From JAEULH01 sp034382075 (GTDB lineage Bacteria > Pseudomonadota > Alphaproteobacteria > Rhodospirillales > Defluviicoccaceae): 64,000 bases of DNA. Numbering within the stretch: the first letter of the stretch is position 1; each line of letters opens with the position of its first letter. Under the pieces are notes generated by a model. That model saw only the letters and a program-made list of their open reading frames with translations. It did not search any database and was not told the DNA's origin. Shown here one piece after another: positions 8,980 to 17,278 of this stretch. A program made the translations under genes and the position numbers. The DNA is taken from NCBI GenBank assembly GCA_034382075.1, contig JAXMOZ010000001.1, forward strand, positions 85,121-149,120, given 5' to 3'.

Positions 8980-9130
8980 CGGACGGATCAGGTGGACGAC
9001 GCAGGTCTGCACCTGGGCCCCGGGGAAGACCGCGGTGATCGCCTCCGGAAAAGCCTGTCAAGCCATCGACGACGGCGATCAGCACGTCGTCGACGCCGCG
9101 GGCCTTCAACTCGTTTATCACCCGGAGCTA
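8980..9130 (-). pseudogene. IS256-family transposase remnant with frameshift (catalytic-core piece)
   Basis: Reading the minus strand, INELKARGVDDVLIAVVDGL matches the region around the second part of the IS256 catalytic core; after GLTGF the frame shifts and continues as PEAITAVFPGAQVQTCVVHL in another frame. One extra T in a TTTT run near 9048-9051 explains the shift. Beyond HLIR the similarity stops. No inverted repeats were found. The flanking 8721-8979 and 9131-9276 show no gene. Confidence 0.65.
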
Positions 9131-9276
9131 GCATCCCCTGGGGGCGGGGGCGCCAGCGGGCGGCTTGACGTGCGTCGTCGTCCGCGGATGTTCACCTACA
9201 GCCGCTAACCGTAGGCGGGTGAGACATCCGGTCCGGTCATTTTAGCGAGAACTATCAACGCGTTAAGGCAAGGTAC

Positions 9277-9364
9277 TGGCGGAGGGAGTGGGATTCGAAC
9301 CCACGACACCTATTGGTGAACACGCTCTCCAGGCGTGCGCCTTAAACCGCTCGGCCATCCCTCC
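9277..9364 (-). tRNA. tRNA-Ser (anticodon GGA)
   Basis: The reverse complement starts GGAGGGATGGCCGAGCGG and folds into a cloverleaf with a 7-bp acceptor stem (GGAGGGA pairing with TCCCTCC), an anticodon loop CTGGAGA (GGA), a long class II variable arm typical of tRNA-Ser, and a GGTTCGAATCC T-arm. G73 and an encoded CCA follow the acceptor stem. Confidence 0.95.
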
Positions 9365-9703
9365 GCTGCCCCGGCGCCCCTTCGCCGGCGTCCCATGCGG
9401 TCGCCGGGGGCAACTCGCCGGTGAGGAACCCTAGCCGAGGCGCCGCAGGCGGGCAACGCCATTGCGCTCGTGCTGCGCCCGTGCCGCCGGCACGCGCTTG
9501 CGCACGCATCGGTCGCCGGCTCCGCGGGCTCCCTGGGGGCTTCGTGCCCGTCACGCGGACGGGTGAACGGGGGGAGCCGGGGGGAGTCGTGGCAGAAACG
9601 CGGCGGGCACAGGGGGCGACTGGGGGCTGACTGCGGGCGACGATGCTTTCACATCGCCGGCAGGGATGATATTTAGACGATCTGCCGAGGAAGAGGACCA
9701 AAA
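9365..9703. other. Intergenic, no gene seen
   Basis: A very GC-rich 340-base stretch upstream of the cytidylate-kinase-like gene. Open frames here have no recognisable motif. It probably holds promoters for the tRNA gene (leftward) and the kinase gene (rightward), but I cannot point to clear -35/-10 boxes. Confidence 0.4.
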
Positions 9704-10408
9704 ATGGCAGCAAATGCTCAAGGCGTCATCCAGGCGATCGTCCGCGCCCTCGAAGAGCCCCCGGTTCGGGAGCGTCGCCTGCGCAAGCCTACCGTCACCA
9801 TCTCGCGCACCATCGGCAGCGGCGGCAACTACATCGCCGAGAAGGTCGCGGCCCGCCTGGGCGTCGACATGTTCGGCTCGGAAATCATCAACGGCATTGC
9901 CGCCGAGGCCAATGTCAGCCCGGCGCTCATCGCCCAGCTCGAGGAGAAGCTCGACGCCGTCGACGCCTGGATCTACTCTGCCGTCTTCGGCAAGCACGTC
10001 TCCCGCGACGAGTACGTCCACTTTCTCTCCACCGTGATCCGCGGCCTTTACCACACCGGCGGCGTCATCGTCGGCCGCGGCAGCCACGTCATCCTCGCCG
10101 GCCGCGACGTGCTCCGGGTTCGGATCGTGGGCTCCGTCGAAGCCTGCGCCACCCGGCTTTCTGAAGACGAGGGCATCAGCTACGCCGAGGCCAAGCGCAA
10201 GGTCCAGGACAGCAACAAGCGCCGGGGCAAGTTCATCTGGGACCTGTTCCACAGCCGCTACAACGACCCCACCAACTTCGACCTGATCGTCAACACCGAC
10301 TACTTCCGCAAGCTCGACGACGTGGTCGACATCGTCATGCTGGCGGTAAAGGCGCGCGGCCTCGACCGGCGCGACCAGCACGAGGCGGCGCAGGCCCCGG
10401 GCGGCTGA
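9704..10408 (+). CDS. Cytidylate kinase-like family protein
   Basis: A 234-residue soluble protein of the cytidylate-kinase-like family (P-loop kinases related to Cmk but distinct). Residues about 29-45 hold TVTISRTIGSGGNYIAEKVA, a P-loop variant (GSGGNYIA) instead of the canonical GxxxxGKS/T. VGRGSHVILAGRD (about 123-135) and LRVRIVGSVEACATRL follow the family pattern, and DSNKRRGKFIWDLF resembles the lid region. Substrate is unknown; nucleoside monophosphate phosphorylation is inferred from the family only. It starts at an ATG and stands alone; a long hairpin follows at 10414-10459. Confidence 0.75.
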   Translation: MAANAQGVIQAIVRALEEPPVRERRLRKPTVTISRTIGSGGNYIAEKVAARLGVDMFGSEIINGIAAEANVSPALIAQLEEKLDAVDAWIYSAVFGKHVSRDEYVHFLSTVIRGLYHTGGVIVGRGSHVILAGRDVLRVRIVGSVEACATRLSEDEGISYAEAKRKVQDSNKRRGKFIWDLFHSRYNDPTNFDLIVNTDYFRKLDDVVDIVMLAVKARGLDRRDQHEAAQAPGG

Positions 10409-10413
10409 CGAGC

Positions 10414-10459
10414 CGGGCGGCCCGAGCGCTCCGATGCGCTCGGGGCATCCGGCCGCCCG
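10414..10459. terminator. Long perfect hairpin after the kinase-like gene
   Basis: CGGGCGGCC (10414-10422) pairs with GGCCGCCCG (10451-10459), and the inner CGAGCGC (10423-10429) pairs with GCGCTCG (10436-10442), giving a long two-part stem just after the stop codon. No T tract follows, so termination is only inferred. The remaining bases to 10710 hold no gene I can support. Confidence 0.5.
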
Positions 10460-10710
10460 CCTACGGCGGCGAAAAAGCGGTCGGGCACGATTTTTTCCTG
10501 ATGATGATGAGGCGGGGCTTTCGCCGCCATGGAATGGCGGCTAAGCTGTGTCCTGGCTACCCAAATGGGGCAGGCGCGCCCGCTATTCGGTGCGTCAAGA
10601 GGACAAGATTCCTGGACCAAAGACGCAGAGCATGCTAAGGGTTCTGCCAACAAGGGAGGCGAAGCCGCCCGGGACGGTGTTTGAAACCGTAGTGGTGAGG
10701 CTTCCCGACA

Positions 10711-11187
10711 ATGGTCGACCTTCAGCAAGGCTGGCTGCGCGTCCGCGATCTCCCCGCCGACGTCCTCAACGACATGCCGGACTACCTGCGCAGCGCCTTC
10801 GCCGGCGCCCGGCGCTTCGACTTCGAGGTCGAAATGATCTGCGCCGGAGTGCAGGTGCCGGCGCACCGCCGCGCCGCCCGCCGCCTAGTGCTGGTGGCCG
10901 ACGACAGCGATGATCCCGGCGAGCGCGGCCCGCTCGGCTTCGACCTGAAGGCGGTGGGAAGCGACGTCCGCGCCAGCCGGCGGGTGTTCGTCATCTCGGC
11001 CCAGGCCGACCACGAGATCTTCGCCAAGGCCTACGCCGCCGCCGTCGCCGACCTGGGCAAGGGGGCGGCCTGCGCCGTGATCATCGAAACCGACCGCCGG
11101 CTGGAGCGAACCTGGATCCGGGCGCTGACCTCGCTGCGGAGCTGCGCCGCGGTGGGCGCCGATCCGCGGCTGACGACCGTCGCCTGA
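10711..11187 (+). CDS. Hypothetical protein
   Basis: A 158-residue protein with a codon pattern like its neighbours (GC at third positions), so it is probably real. No known domain is recognised. It is soluble: no signal peptide or membrane helix. The middle (LVLVADDSDDPGERG) and the C-terminal part (KGAACAVIIETDRRLERTWI) look like alternating strands and helices of an alpha/beta fold. It is convergent with the GGDEF-EAL gene, 52 bases apart. No function is proposed. Confidence 0.6.
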   Translation: MVDLQQGWLRVRDLPADVLNDMPDYLRSAFAGARRFDFEVEMICAGVQVPAHRRAARRLVLVADDSDDPGERGPLGFDLKAVGSDVRASRRVFVISAQADHEIFAKAYAAAVADLGKGAACAVIIETDRRLERTWIRALTSLRSCAAVGADPRLTTVA

Positions 11188-11239
11188 ACCAAGGGCCTGC
11201 GGGCTCCCGCCCGCGGGCGCCACGGCGGCTGGCCCGACA

Positions 11240-13477
11240 TCAGGCCTGGCCGCCGCCGTCCGGGTGGGCCGGCGGATCGGGCCGCGGCTCGGGCGCAGCG
11301 AGCAGCGCCTCGATCCCGTCCGCGGTCAAGGGCTCGCTGAACAGCCAGCCCTGGGCCGCGTCGCAGCGGCAGGACCGGAGCAGGGCGAGCTGCTCCGCGG
11401 TCTCCACGCCCTCGGCGACGACGCGCACCCCGAGCCGGTGGGCGACGGCGACGATCGCCTCGACCAGCGACGCCTGCACCGGGCTGGTGACGATGCGCCG
11501 GGTCAGCGAGCCGTCGATCTTGACGGTGTCCAGCGGAAAGCGGCTCAACGAGGTCAGCGACGAGTAGCCGGTGCCGAAGTCGTCGATGCATAGGCGAACG
11601 CCGGCGGCGGCGAGCTGGCGCATGGCGCGGACGATCTGCGGCAGCTCCAGCATCAGCACGTTTTCGGCGAACTCGAGATGCAGCCCGGTGGCCGGCAGCT
11701 CATGCTGGCGCAGACCGCCCAGCACCTCCTCGGCCAGCGACTTGGTGCGGAACTCCCGGCTGCAGACGTTGACCGAGACGAACAGGCCGCGGCCATTGCG
11801 CCGCCACTTGGCGGCGTCACGGCAGGCCATGCTCATGGTCCAGGCGCCGATCGGGACGATGAGCCCGGTCTCCTCGGCAACGCGGATGAAGTGCTCGGCG
11901 TCGACGATGCCCAGCTCTGGATCGTGCCAGCGCAGCAGCGCTTCGGCGCCGATGATCTGCCCGCCCTCCAGGCTCACGATCGGCTGGTAGAGGACCCGCA
12001 GCTCCTCGCTGGCGAGCGCGCTCTTCAGCCGCGCCTCGGCGCGGTTGCGGCAGATCGTCCGGGCGTTCAGCTCCGGGGTGAAGAAGCGGAGCTGGTTGCG
12101 GCCCGAGCTCTTCGCCTTGTACATCGCCGCGTCGGCATTGCCGAGCAGGGTCTCGGCGTCGACGCCGTCCTCCGGCGAGATGGTGATGCCGATGCTGGCG
12201 CCGACGAAGGCCTCCCGGCCGTCGAGGCTGAAGGGCGCCGCGACCGCCTCGAGGATCTTGCGGGCCACCAGCTCGGCGTCGGCGACCGAGCGCAGGTCCG
12301 GCAGGACCACGGTGAACTCGTCGCCGCCGATACGCGCCACGGTGTCCTCCTCGCGCACGCAAAGCCGGATGCGCTCTCCGAGCTGGCGGAGGAAGCGGTC
12401 GCCCGTGGCATGGCCGAACGTGTCGTTGATCGCCTTGAAGTCGTCGATGTCGATGAACAGCACGCCCACCTTGCGGAACCGCCGCCGGCCGGTGACGATC
12501 GCGTGCACCAGCCGGTCGAGGGCCAGCCAGCGGTTGGGCAGATGCGTCACCGGATCGAAGTTGGCCTGATGGTGCAGCCGGTCCTCGTAGATCTTGCGCA
12601 AGGTGACATCGGCGATGGTCCACAGGCTGGCGGCGGCGCCATCGAGGTTGCACGACTGAACCCGGACGTCGAGCCAGACGACGGAGCCGTCCTTCTTGAC
12701 GCCCCGGCACTCGAAGGCCTTGGGCGCCGGGATCTTGCCGGCATAGGCGCGCCAGTAGCGCTGCACCCGGGCCCGATCGTCGCCGGCGAACAGCACCGCC
12801 AGGCTGGGCAGGGCAACCACCTCCGCCGGCTTGCGATAGCCGAACATGACGGCGGAGGCGCGGTTTGCATAAAGTGGCCGGCCGTCGCGCTCGACGATCA
12901 TCCCGTGGGGGGCCGCGTCGATCAGCGCGCGAAAATCCGCCTGCGCCCCGCACTCCGCGACGACCGCGCCGGCTTGTGCCGCCCGTGCGACATCCGGCGT
13001 CGGCCCGGCGAGATCGGCCGCGGGCTCCGCCATGGCCGGGGGCCGCGGCTCGCCGTAGACGGCGATGAAGTGGCTGACCCGCTCGCCGGCGTCCTTGACC
13101 GGGGCGATGGCCACCTCCGTCTCGTACACCTCGCCATCGGCGCGGCGGTTGCAGACCTCGCCCCGCCACTCCTCCCCCGCCGACAACGCCGACCACAGCG
13201 CCGCGTGCGCCGCCGGATCGGCCGCGTCCGCCTTCAGGAAGCGGGGATTGTGGTGGAGAACCTCGGTGCGGGCATAGCCGTTGATGGCGCTGAACCGCGG
13301 GTTGACATAGACGATGCGGCCCTCGCGGTCGGTGATCAGGATCGCGGCCGGGCAGTGCTCGATTGCCCACCACAGCGTCCTCAGCGCCCGCCGCTCCGCT
13401 TCGGCGTGGCTTGCCGCGGAGCGCGGCGCTGGCGGCGCTGGCGGCGGGGGGGCGGTAGGATGGGTGCTGTCCGGCAT
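11240..13477 (-). CDS. PAS-PAS-GGDEF-EAL cyclic-di-GMP turnover protein
   Basis: A 745-residue cytoplasmic protein with no membrane helix. Two PAS domains (about 35-145 and 180-300) precede a GGDEF domain with intact ARIGGDEF and an upstream inhibitory-site-like REED five residues before it, so diguanylate cyclase activity with product inhibition is possible. The EAL domain is also complete by eye: AEALLRW, LEFAEN, DDFGTGYSSL, KIDGSL, AEGVET and AQGWLFSEPL, so phosphodiesterase activity is possible too. Which dominates cannot be told. The ATG at 13477 is preferred to the GTG one codon before. It is divergent from a PilZ gene, 286 bases away, a likely effector of the same second messenger. Confidence 0.9.
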   Translation of the reverse strand: MPDSTHPTAPPPPAPPAPRSAASHAEAERRALRTLWWAIEHCPAAILITDREGRIVYVNPRFSAINGYARTEVLHHNPRFLKADAADPAAHAALWSALSAGEEWRGEVCNRRADGEVYETEVAIAPVKDAGERVSHFIAVYGEPRPPAMAEPAADLAGPTPDVARAAQAGAVVAECGAQADFRALIDAAPHGMIVERDGRPLYANRASAVMFGYRKPAEVVALPSLAVLFAGDDRARVQRYWRAYAGKIPAPKAFECRGVKKDGSVVWLDVRVQSCNLDGAAASLWTIADVTLRKIYEDRLHHQANFDPVTHLPNRWLALDRLVHAIVTGRRRFRKVGVLFIDIDDFKAINDTFGHATGDRFLRQLGERIRLCVREEDTVARIGGDEFTVVLPDLRSVADAELVARKILEAVAAPFSLDGREAFVGASIGITISPEDGVDAETLLGNADAAMYKAKSSGRNQLRFFTPELNARTICRNRAEARLKSALASEELRVLYQPIVSLEGGQIIGAEALLRWHDPELGIVDAEHFIRVAEETGLIVPIGAWTMSMACRDAAKWRRNGRGLFVSVNVCSREFRTKSLAEEVLGGLRQHELPATGLHLEFAENVLMLELPQIVRAMRQLAAAGVRLCIDDFGTGYSSLTSLSRFPLDTVKIDGSLTRRIVTSPVQASLVEAIVAVAHRLGVRVVAEGVETAEQLALLRSCRCDAAQGWLFSEPLTADGIEALLAAPEPRPDPPAHPDGGGQA

Positions 13478-13762
13478 CACGATCTCGCCTGGGGCGTCGC
13501 GGCATGCAGCTGGGCCGGCCCGGCGCCGGTCTTGCGGTCAAGCCCGATGCCCCGATCATCCTCCGCTGCGTTCGGCCGGTCAGTGACCGCCGTCACCGCG
13601 CGCGTCACAATCGGGCGCGGATGCCCTTGACCGCGGCGGGTTTGCTTGCTGATGATTTGGCATCGGCCGATGTTTGTGATTAACTCGCAAGGCTTCAGCC
13701 CCGCATGGGGGTAGGGCGAGGTCGGCTGTGCGCGCCGCCTTGAGGCGCGGGAAGGGGAACGA

Positions 13763-14125
13763 TTGAACGCGGACGGCTACATCGGCGAGCGCAGGCGCCA
13801 CCAGCGGTTCACCCAGCCGCCGCTCAGCCTGTCGCTGGAAGGCCGGACCTACGTCACCGCCGACTGGAGCATGGGCGGGTTCGTCATCGACGACTATGCG
13901 GGGGCATTGACCCCGGGCTCGCTGTTCGCCATCGACGGCATCGGCGCCAACGGCGAGGAGTTGACCCCGGTCGGGGTCCGCGCCCGGGCATTGCGGATCA
14001 GCGAGGACCGGCGGCGGCTGACGGTGACCTTCCTGTTCGTCGACCAGCCGGCCTTTCGCGTCCTGCAGCGGCTGGTCGGCCAGCGCATCCAGCCGACGGG
14101 CCAGCCGCCCAGCGCGTCGAGGTAA
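13763..14125 (+). CDS. PilZ-domain c-di-GMP binding protein
   Basis: A 120-residue protein consisting of one PilZ domain. The two signature motifs are present: RRHQR (RxxxR) at about residues 11-15 and DWSMGG (DxSxxG) at about 33-38, which together wrap c-di-GMP. The start is TTG at 13763, supported by AAGGGG just upstream; a non-ATG start suggests modest expression. It lies divergently from the GGDEF-EAL gene and convergently with the cystathionine lyase gene (20 bases). The output it controls is unknown. Confidence 0.85.
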   Translation: MNADGYIGERRRHQRFTQPPLSLSLEGRTYVTADWSMGGFVIDDYAGALTPGSLFAIDGIGANGEELTPVGVRARALRISEDRRRLTVTFLFVDQPAFRVLQRLVGQRIQPTGQPPSASR

Positions 14126-14144
14126 GCCCGATCGTCCCGCCGGC

Positions 14145-15311
14145 TCAGGGCACCGCCGCGGCCAAGCGGGCGAAGCCCGCTTCCAGATCGGCGATCAGAT
14201 CGCCGGGATCCTCCAGCCCGCAGTGCAGGCGCAGGCACGGGCCGGCCTCGGTCCAGGCCGTCGCAGTGCGCACGCCGCTGGGATCGAACGGCACGACCAG
14301 GCTCTCGTAGCCGCCCCAGCTGTAGCCCATGGCGAACAGCTCGAGCCCGTCCAGCATCGCCGCCAGCGCCGGCTTCGGCACGTCGTGAAGGACGATCGAA
14401 AGCAGGCCGTTGCTGCCGGAAAAGTCCCGCCGCCAGAGGTCGTGGCCGGGGCAATCGGGCAGCGCCGGGTGCAACACCCGGGCGACCTCCGGCCGCGCCT
14501 TCAGCCAATGGGCCAGCGTGAGCGCCGTCTGCTCATGGCGAGCGAGGCGCACCGGCAGCGTCCGAAGGCCGCGCAGGGCGAGGTAGCAGTCGTCGGGGCC
14601 GGCGGCCATGCCCAGCAACGAGGACGCCCGCTTGGCCCGCAGGAAGCAGGCTTCAGTGGTTGTGATGGTGCCGAGCATGACGTCGGAATGGCCGACGATG
14701 TACTTGGTCGCGGCCTGGATCGAAACGTCGACGCCGTGGGCAAAGGGGGCAAACAGCAGCCCGGCGCTCCAGGTGTTGTCGAGCATGACCACCGCGCCGG
14801 CGGCCCGGGCGGCCGCGGCCAGGCGCGGAATGTCCTGCACCTCGTAGGTGAGCGAGCCGGGACTCTCGGCGAAAACCACCCGGGTGTCGGGGCGGAGCAG
14901 CGGCTCGATGTCGGCGAGCGGGTCGTAGTAGCTGGTCGCGATCCCGAGGCCGGTCAGCACGGTGTCGCAGAAGCTCCGGGTCGGGGCGTACGTGGTGTCG
15001 ACCATTAGCAGGTGGTCGCCGCTCCTGAGGAAGGCCAGCAGGCTGGTGGTGATGGCGGCAAGCCCGGAGGGGACGGCGATGCTGCGATAGCCGCCTTCCA
15101 GCTCCGCCACCGCCTCTTCAAGGGCGAAGGTGGTGGGCGTGCCGCGCCTGCCGTAGCGGGTGCCCTGGTAGGGCGTCCGGTCCGCCTCTTCCAGCGCCGC
15201 CAGGGTCGGGTAGACGATGGTCGAAGCGTGGTAAACGGGCGGATTGACGACGCCGTGGTTGGCTTCGGGCGACCGGCCGACGCCGACGAGGCGCGTCTCC
15301 TTGCCGCTCAT
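14145..15311 (-). CDS. metC: Cystathionine beta-lyase (PLP-dependent, Cys/Met metabolism)
   Basis: A 388-residue enzyme of the Cys/Met-metabolism PLP family. Visible features: YGRRGTPTTFALEEAVAELE, the PLP-binding SIQAATKYIVGHSD segment with the Schiff-base lysine (TKY), and MGYSWGGYESL, a C-terminal signature of MetC rather than of MetB or MetZ. It should cleave cystathionine to homocysteine, pyruvate and ammonia, though members also desulfurate cysteine. The ATG at 15311 overlaps the stop of the sulfurtransferase gene (ATGA), and the three-gene set cysteine synthase, sulfurtransferase and this lyase reads as one coupled operon. Confidence 0.88.
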   Translation of the reverse strand: MSGKETRLVGVGRSPEANHGVVNPPVYHASTIVYPTLAALEEADRTPYQGTRYGRRGTPTTFALEEAVAELEGGYRSIAVPSGLAAITTSLLAFLRSGDHLLMVDTTYAPTRSFCDTVLTGLGIATSYYDPLADIEPLLRPDTRVVFAESPGSLTYEVQDIPRLAAAARAAGAVVMLDNTWSAGLLFAPFAHGVDVSIQAATKYIVGHSDVMLGTITTTEACFLRAKRASSLLGMAAGPDDCYLALRGLRTLPVRLARHEQTALTLAHWLKARPEVARVLHPALPDCPGHDLWRRDFSGSNGLLSIVLHDVPKPALAAMLDGLELFAMGYSWGGYESLVVPFDPSGVRTATAWTEAGPCLRLHCGLEDPGDLIADLEAGFARLAAAVP

Positions 15312-16177
15312 CCGCCGGTCCCGACGGGGGTGTCGGGATGGTTGCCCCACTCGGCCCATGAGCCGTCGTAGACGGCGGTGCACTCGTGGCCGACGAGCGC
15401 GGCGGCGAAGGCGACGGCGCAGGCGGTCACCCCGGAGCCGCAGGAGGCTATGATCGGCCGGGCGAGCTCGATGCCGGCGTCGGCGAAGGCGGCGGAAAGC
15501 TCATCTCGGCCTCGCCACGCTCCGGCACGCGCCGGATCGACCAGGCTCATCGCCGGGATGTTGCGGCTCCCCGGAATGTGCCCCTGTTTCGCCGCGGGCC
15601 TCGGCTCCGGGTCGCGGCCCGAGAAGCGGCCCGGAGGCCTGGCGTCGACGATCTGCGGCCGCCGCTCGCTGCCGAGCGCCGAGAGCACCTGCTCGCGGCC
15701 GGCCACGAGCTCGGGGCGGAAGCGAGGGGTGAAGGCAGCGGGCGGGCGGGGCTGCGCCGGCCCGCTCTCCACCCGCAGGCCGGCGGCCTGCCAGGCGGCG
15801 AGGCCGCCGTCCAGCACCGCGATCCGGTCGTGGCCGAAGCAGCGGAACATCCACCAGACCCTGGGCGCCGCGAGCGAGCCGGGAGCGTCGTAGGCGACGA
15901 CCAGGGTGTCGTCGCCGATGCCGAGCCTGCCCGCATGTTCGGCGAAGACCTCGGGCGATGGCAGCATGTGCGGCAGCGGGTTCTGCTCGTCGCGGATGGC
16001 GTCGATGTCGAAGAAGGCGGCGTTTGGAATGTGTGCGGCCTCGAACTCCGCTTTTGCGTCGCGGCCGCTCCCCGGAACGTGGAAGCTGCCGTCGAGAATG
16101 CGCACCCCAGGGTCGTCCAGGTGTCCGGCCAACCACTCTGGACCGACGAGCAGGCCGGGCGGCGTGGGCGCGTTCAT
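15308..16177 (-). CDS. sseA: 3-mercaptopyruvate sulfurtransferase (two-rhodanese)
   Basis: A 289-residue two-rhodanese-domain protein. The N-terminal domain (about 10-135) lacks the catalytic loop, and the C-terminal domain (about 160-285) carries IIASCGSGVTA; the active-site loop CGSGVT is diagnostic of mercaptopyruvate sulfurtransferases rather than thiosulfate ones (CRxGxR). The reaction moves sulfur from 3-mercaptopyruvate to a thiol acceptor in the cytoplasm. Both ends overlap neighbours by ATGA, which supports tight co-expression with cysteine synthase (upstream) and cystathionine lyase (downstream). Confidence 0.9.
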   Translation of the reverse strand: MNAPTPPGLLVGPEWLAGHLDDPGVRILDGSFHVPGSGRDAKAEFEAAHIPNAAFFDIDAIRDEQNPLPHMLPSPEVFAEHAGRLGIGDDTLVVAYDAPGSLAAPRVWWMFRCFGHDRIAVLDGGLAAWQAAGLRVESGPAQPRPPAAFTPRFRPELVAGREQVLSALGSERRPQIVDARPPGRFSGRDPEPRPAAKQGHIPGSRNIPAMSLVDPARAGAWRGRDELSAAFADAGIELARPIIASCGSGVTACAVAFAAALVGHECTAVYDGSWAEWGNHPDTPVGTGG

Positions 16178-17184
16178 GATGCTTCCTCCAGCCAGGCCGG
16201 CACCGGCAGCCCTTTGCTGCGCAGGAACGCCGGGTTGTAAAGCTTCGACTGGTAGCGGGTGCCGTAGTCGCAGAGGATGGTGACGATGGTATGCCCCGGA
16301 CCAAGCTCGCGGGCGAGGCGCATGGCTCCGGCGACGTTGATGCCGCTGGAGCCGCCGAGGCACAGCCCCTCGTGGCTCAGAAGCCCGAAGACGATCTCGA
16401 GGGCTTCCGCATCCTCGATCCGGTAGGCGTGATCGACGAGCGCGCCCTCCAGGTTGGCGGTGATCCGCCCCTGGCCGATGCCCTCGGTGATGGACTCGCC
16501 CTCCGCCTTCAGGCTGCCGAAGCGGTAGTAGTGGTAGAGCGCGGCGCCCGTGGGGTCGGCGAGCCCGATCCGCACCGCCGGCTTTCGCTCCTTCAGGTAC
16601 GCGCCTACCCCCGCCAGGGTTCCGCCGGTGCCGACGGCGCAGACGAAACCGTCAACGCGGCCATCGGTCTGGGCCCAGATCTCCGGTCCGGTGGTGCGGT
16701 AATGGCCGGCGCGGTTGGCGACGTTGTCGAACTGGTTGGCCCAGATGGCCCCGTGCGGTTCGCTCTTGGCCAGCTCCTCGGCGAGCCGGCCCGAGAGCTT
16801 CACGTAGTTGTCGGGGTTCGCGTACGGCACCGCCGGGACCTCGCGCACCTCCGCGCCGCAGAGCCGGAGCATGTCCTTCTTTTCCTGGCTCTGGGTCTCG
16901 GGGATCACGATCAGCGTCCGGTAGCCGCGGGCGTTGCCGACCAGGGCGAGGCCGATGCCGGTGTTGCCGGCGGTGCCTTCGACGATCAGCCCGCCCGGTT
17001 CGATCGCGCCCCGCTCCTCGGCGTCGAGGACGATTGCCAGGGCCGCCCGGTCTTTCACCGAGCTACCGGGGTTGAGGAACTCGGCCTTGCCGAGGATCTC
17101 GCAGCCGGTGAGCTCCGAGGCCTTGTGCAAGCGGATCAGCGGCGTGTTGCCGATGGCGTCGACGAAACCGCGGCGAATGTCCAT
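16174..17184 (-). CDS. cysK: Cysteine synthase (O-acetylserine sulfhydrylase)
   Basis: A 336-residue PLP enzyme of fold type II. NPGSSVKDRAA contains the PLP lysine, VEGTAGNTGIGLAL the asparagine loop that binds substrate, and VGTGGTLAGVGAYL the phosphate-binding loop. It should condense O-acetylserine with sulfide to cysteine. The ATG at 17184 is chosen; a GTG five codons upstream is possible. The GGSSGINVAGA motif near the C terminus is also typical. It heads an operon with sseA and metC. An IS1-family element is inserted 85 bases upstream of the start and may have separated the operon from its original promoter. Confidence 0.88.
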   Translation of the reverse strand: MDIRRGFVDAIGNTPLIRLHKASELTGCEILGKAEFLNPGSSVKDRAALAIVLDAEERGAIEPGGLIVEGTAGNTGIGLALVGNARGYRTLIVIPETQSQEKKDMLRLCGAEVREVPAVPYANPDNYVKLSGRLAEELAKSEPHGAIWANQFDNVANRAGHYRTTGPEIWAQTDGRVDGFVCAVGTGGTLAGVGAYLKERKPAVRIGLADPTGAALYHYYRFGSLKAEGESITEGIGQGRITANLEGALVDHAYRIEDAEALEIVFGLLSHEGLCLGGSSGINVAGAMRLARELGPGHTIVTILCDYGTRYQSKLYNPAFLRSKGLPVPAWLEEAS

Positions 17185-17278
17185 GGACGGCAATACCACG
17201 CGGGGGGCTGGGCGAAAGGCCGCGACACTAACCCGCGCCCGCCCGGCGGATCAAGGAACCCCGCCGCCGGGTACTGCC

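Noticed and set aside
1..9200. Prophage
   Set aside because: No integrase, capsid, terminase or lysis genes are present; the accessory content looks like transposon-associated genes instead.
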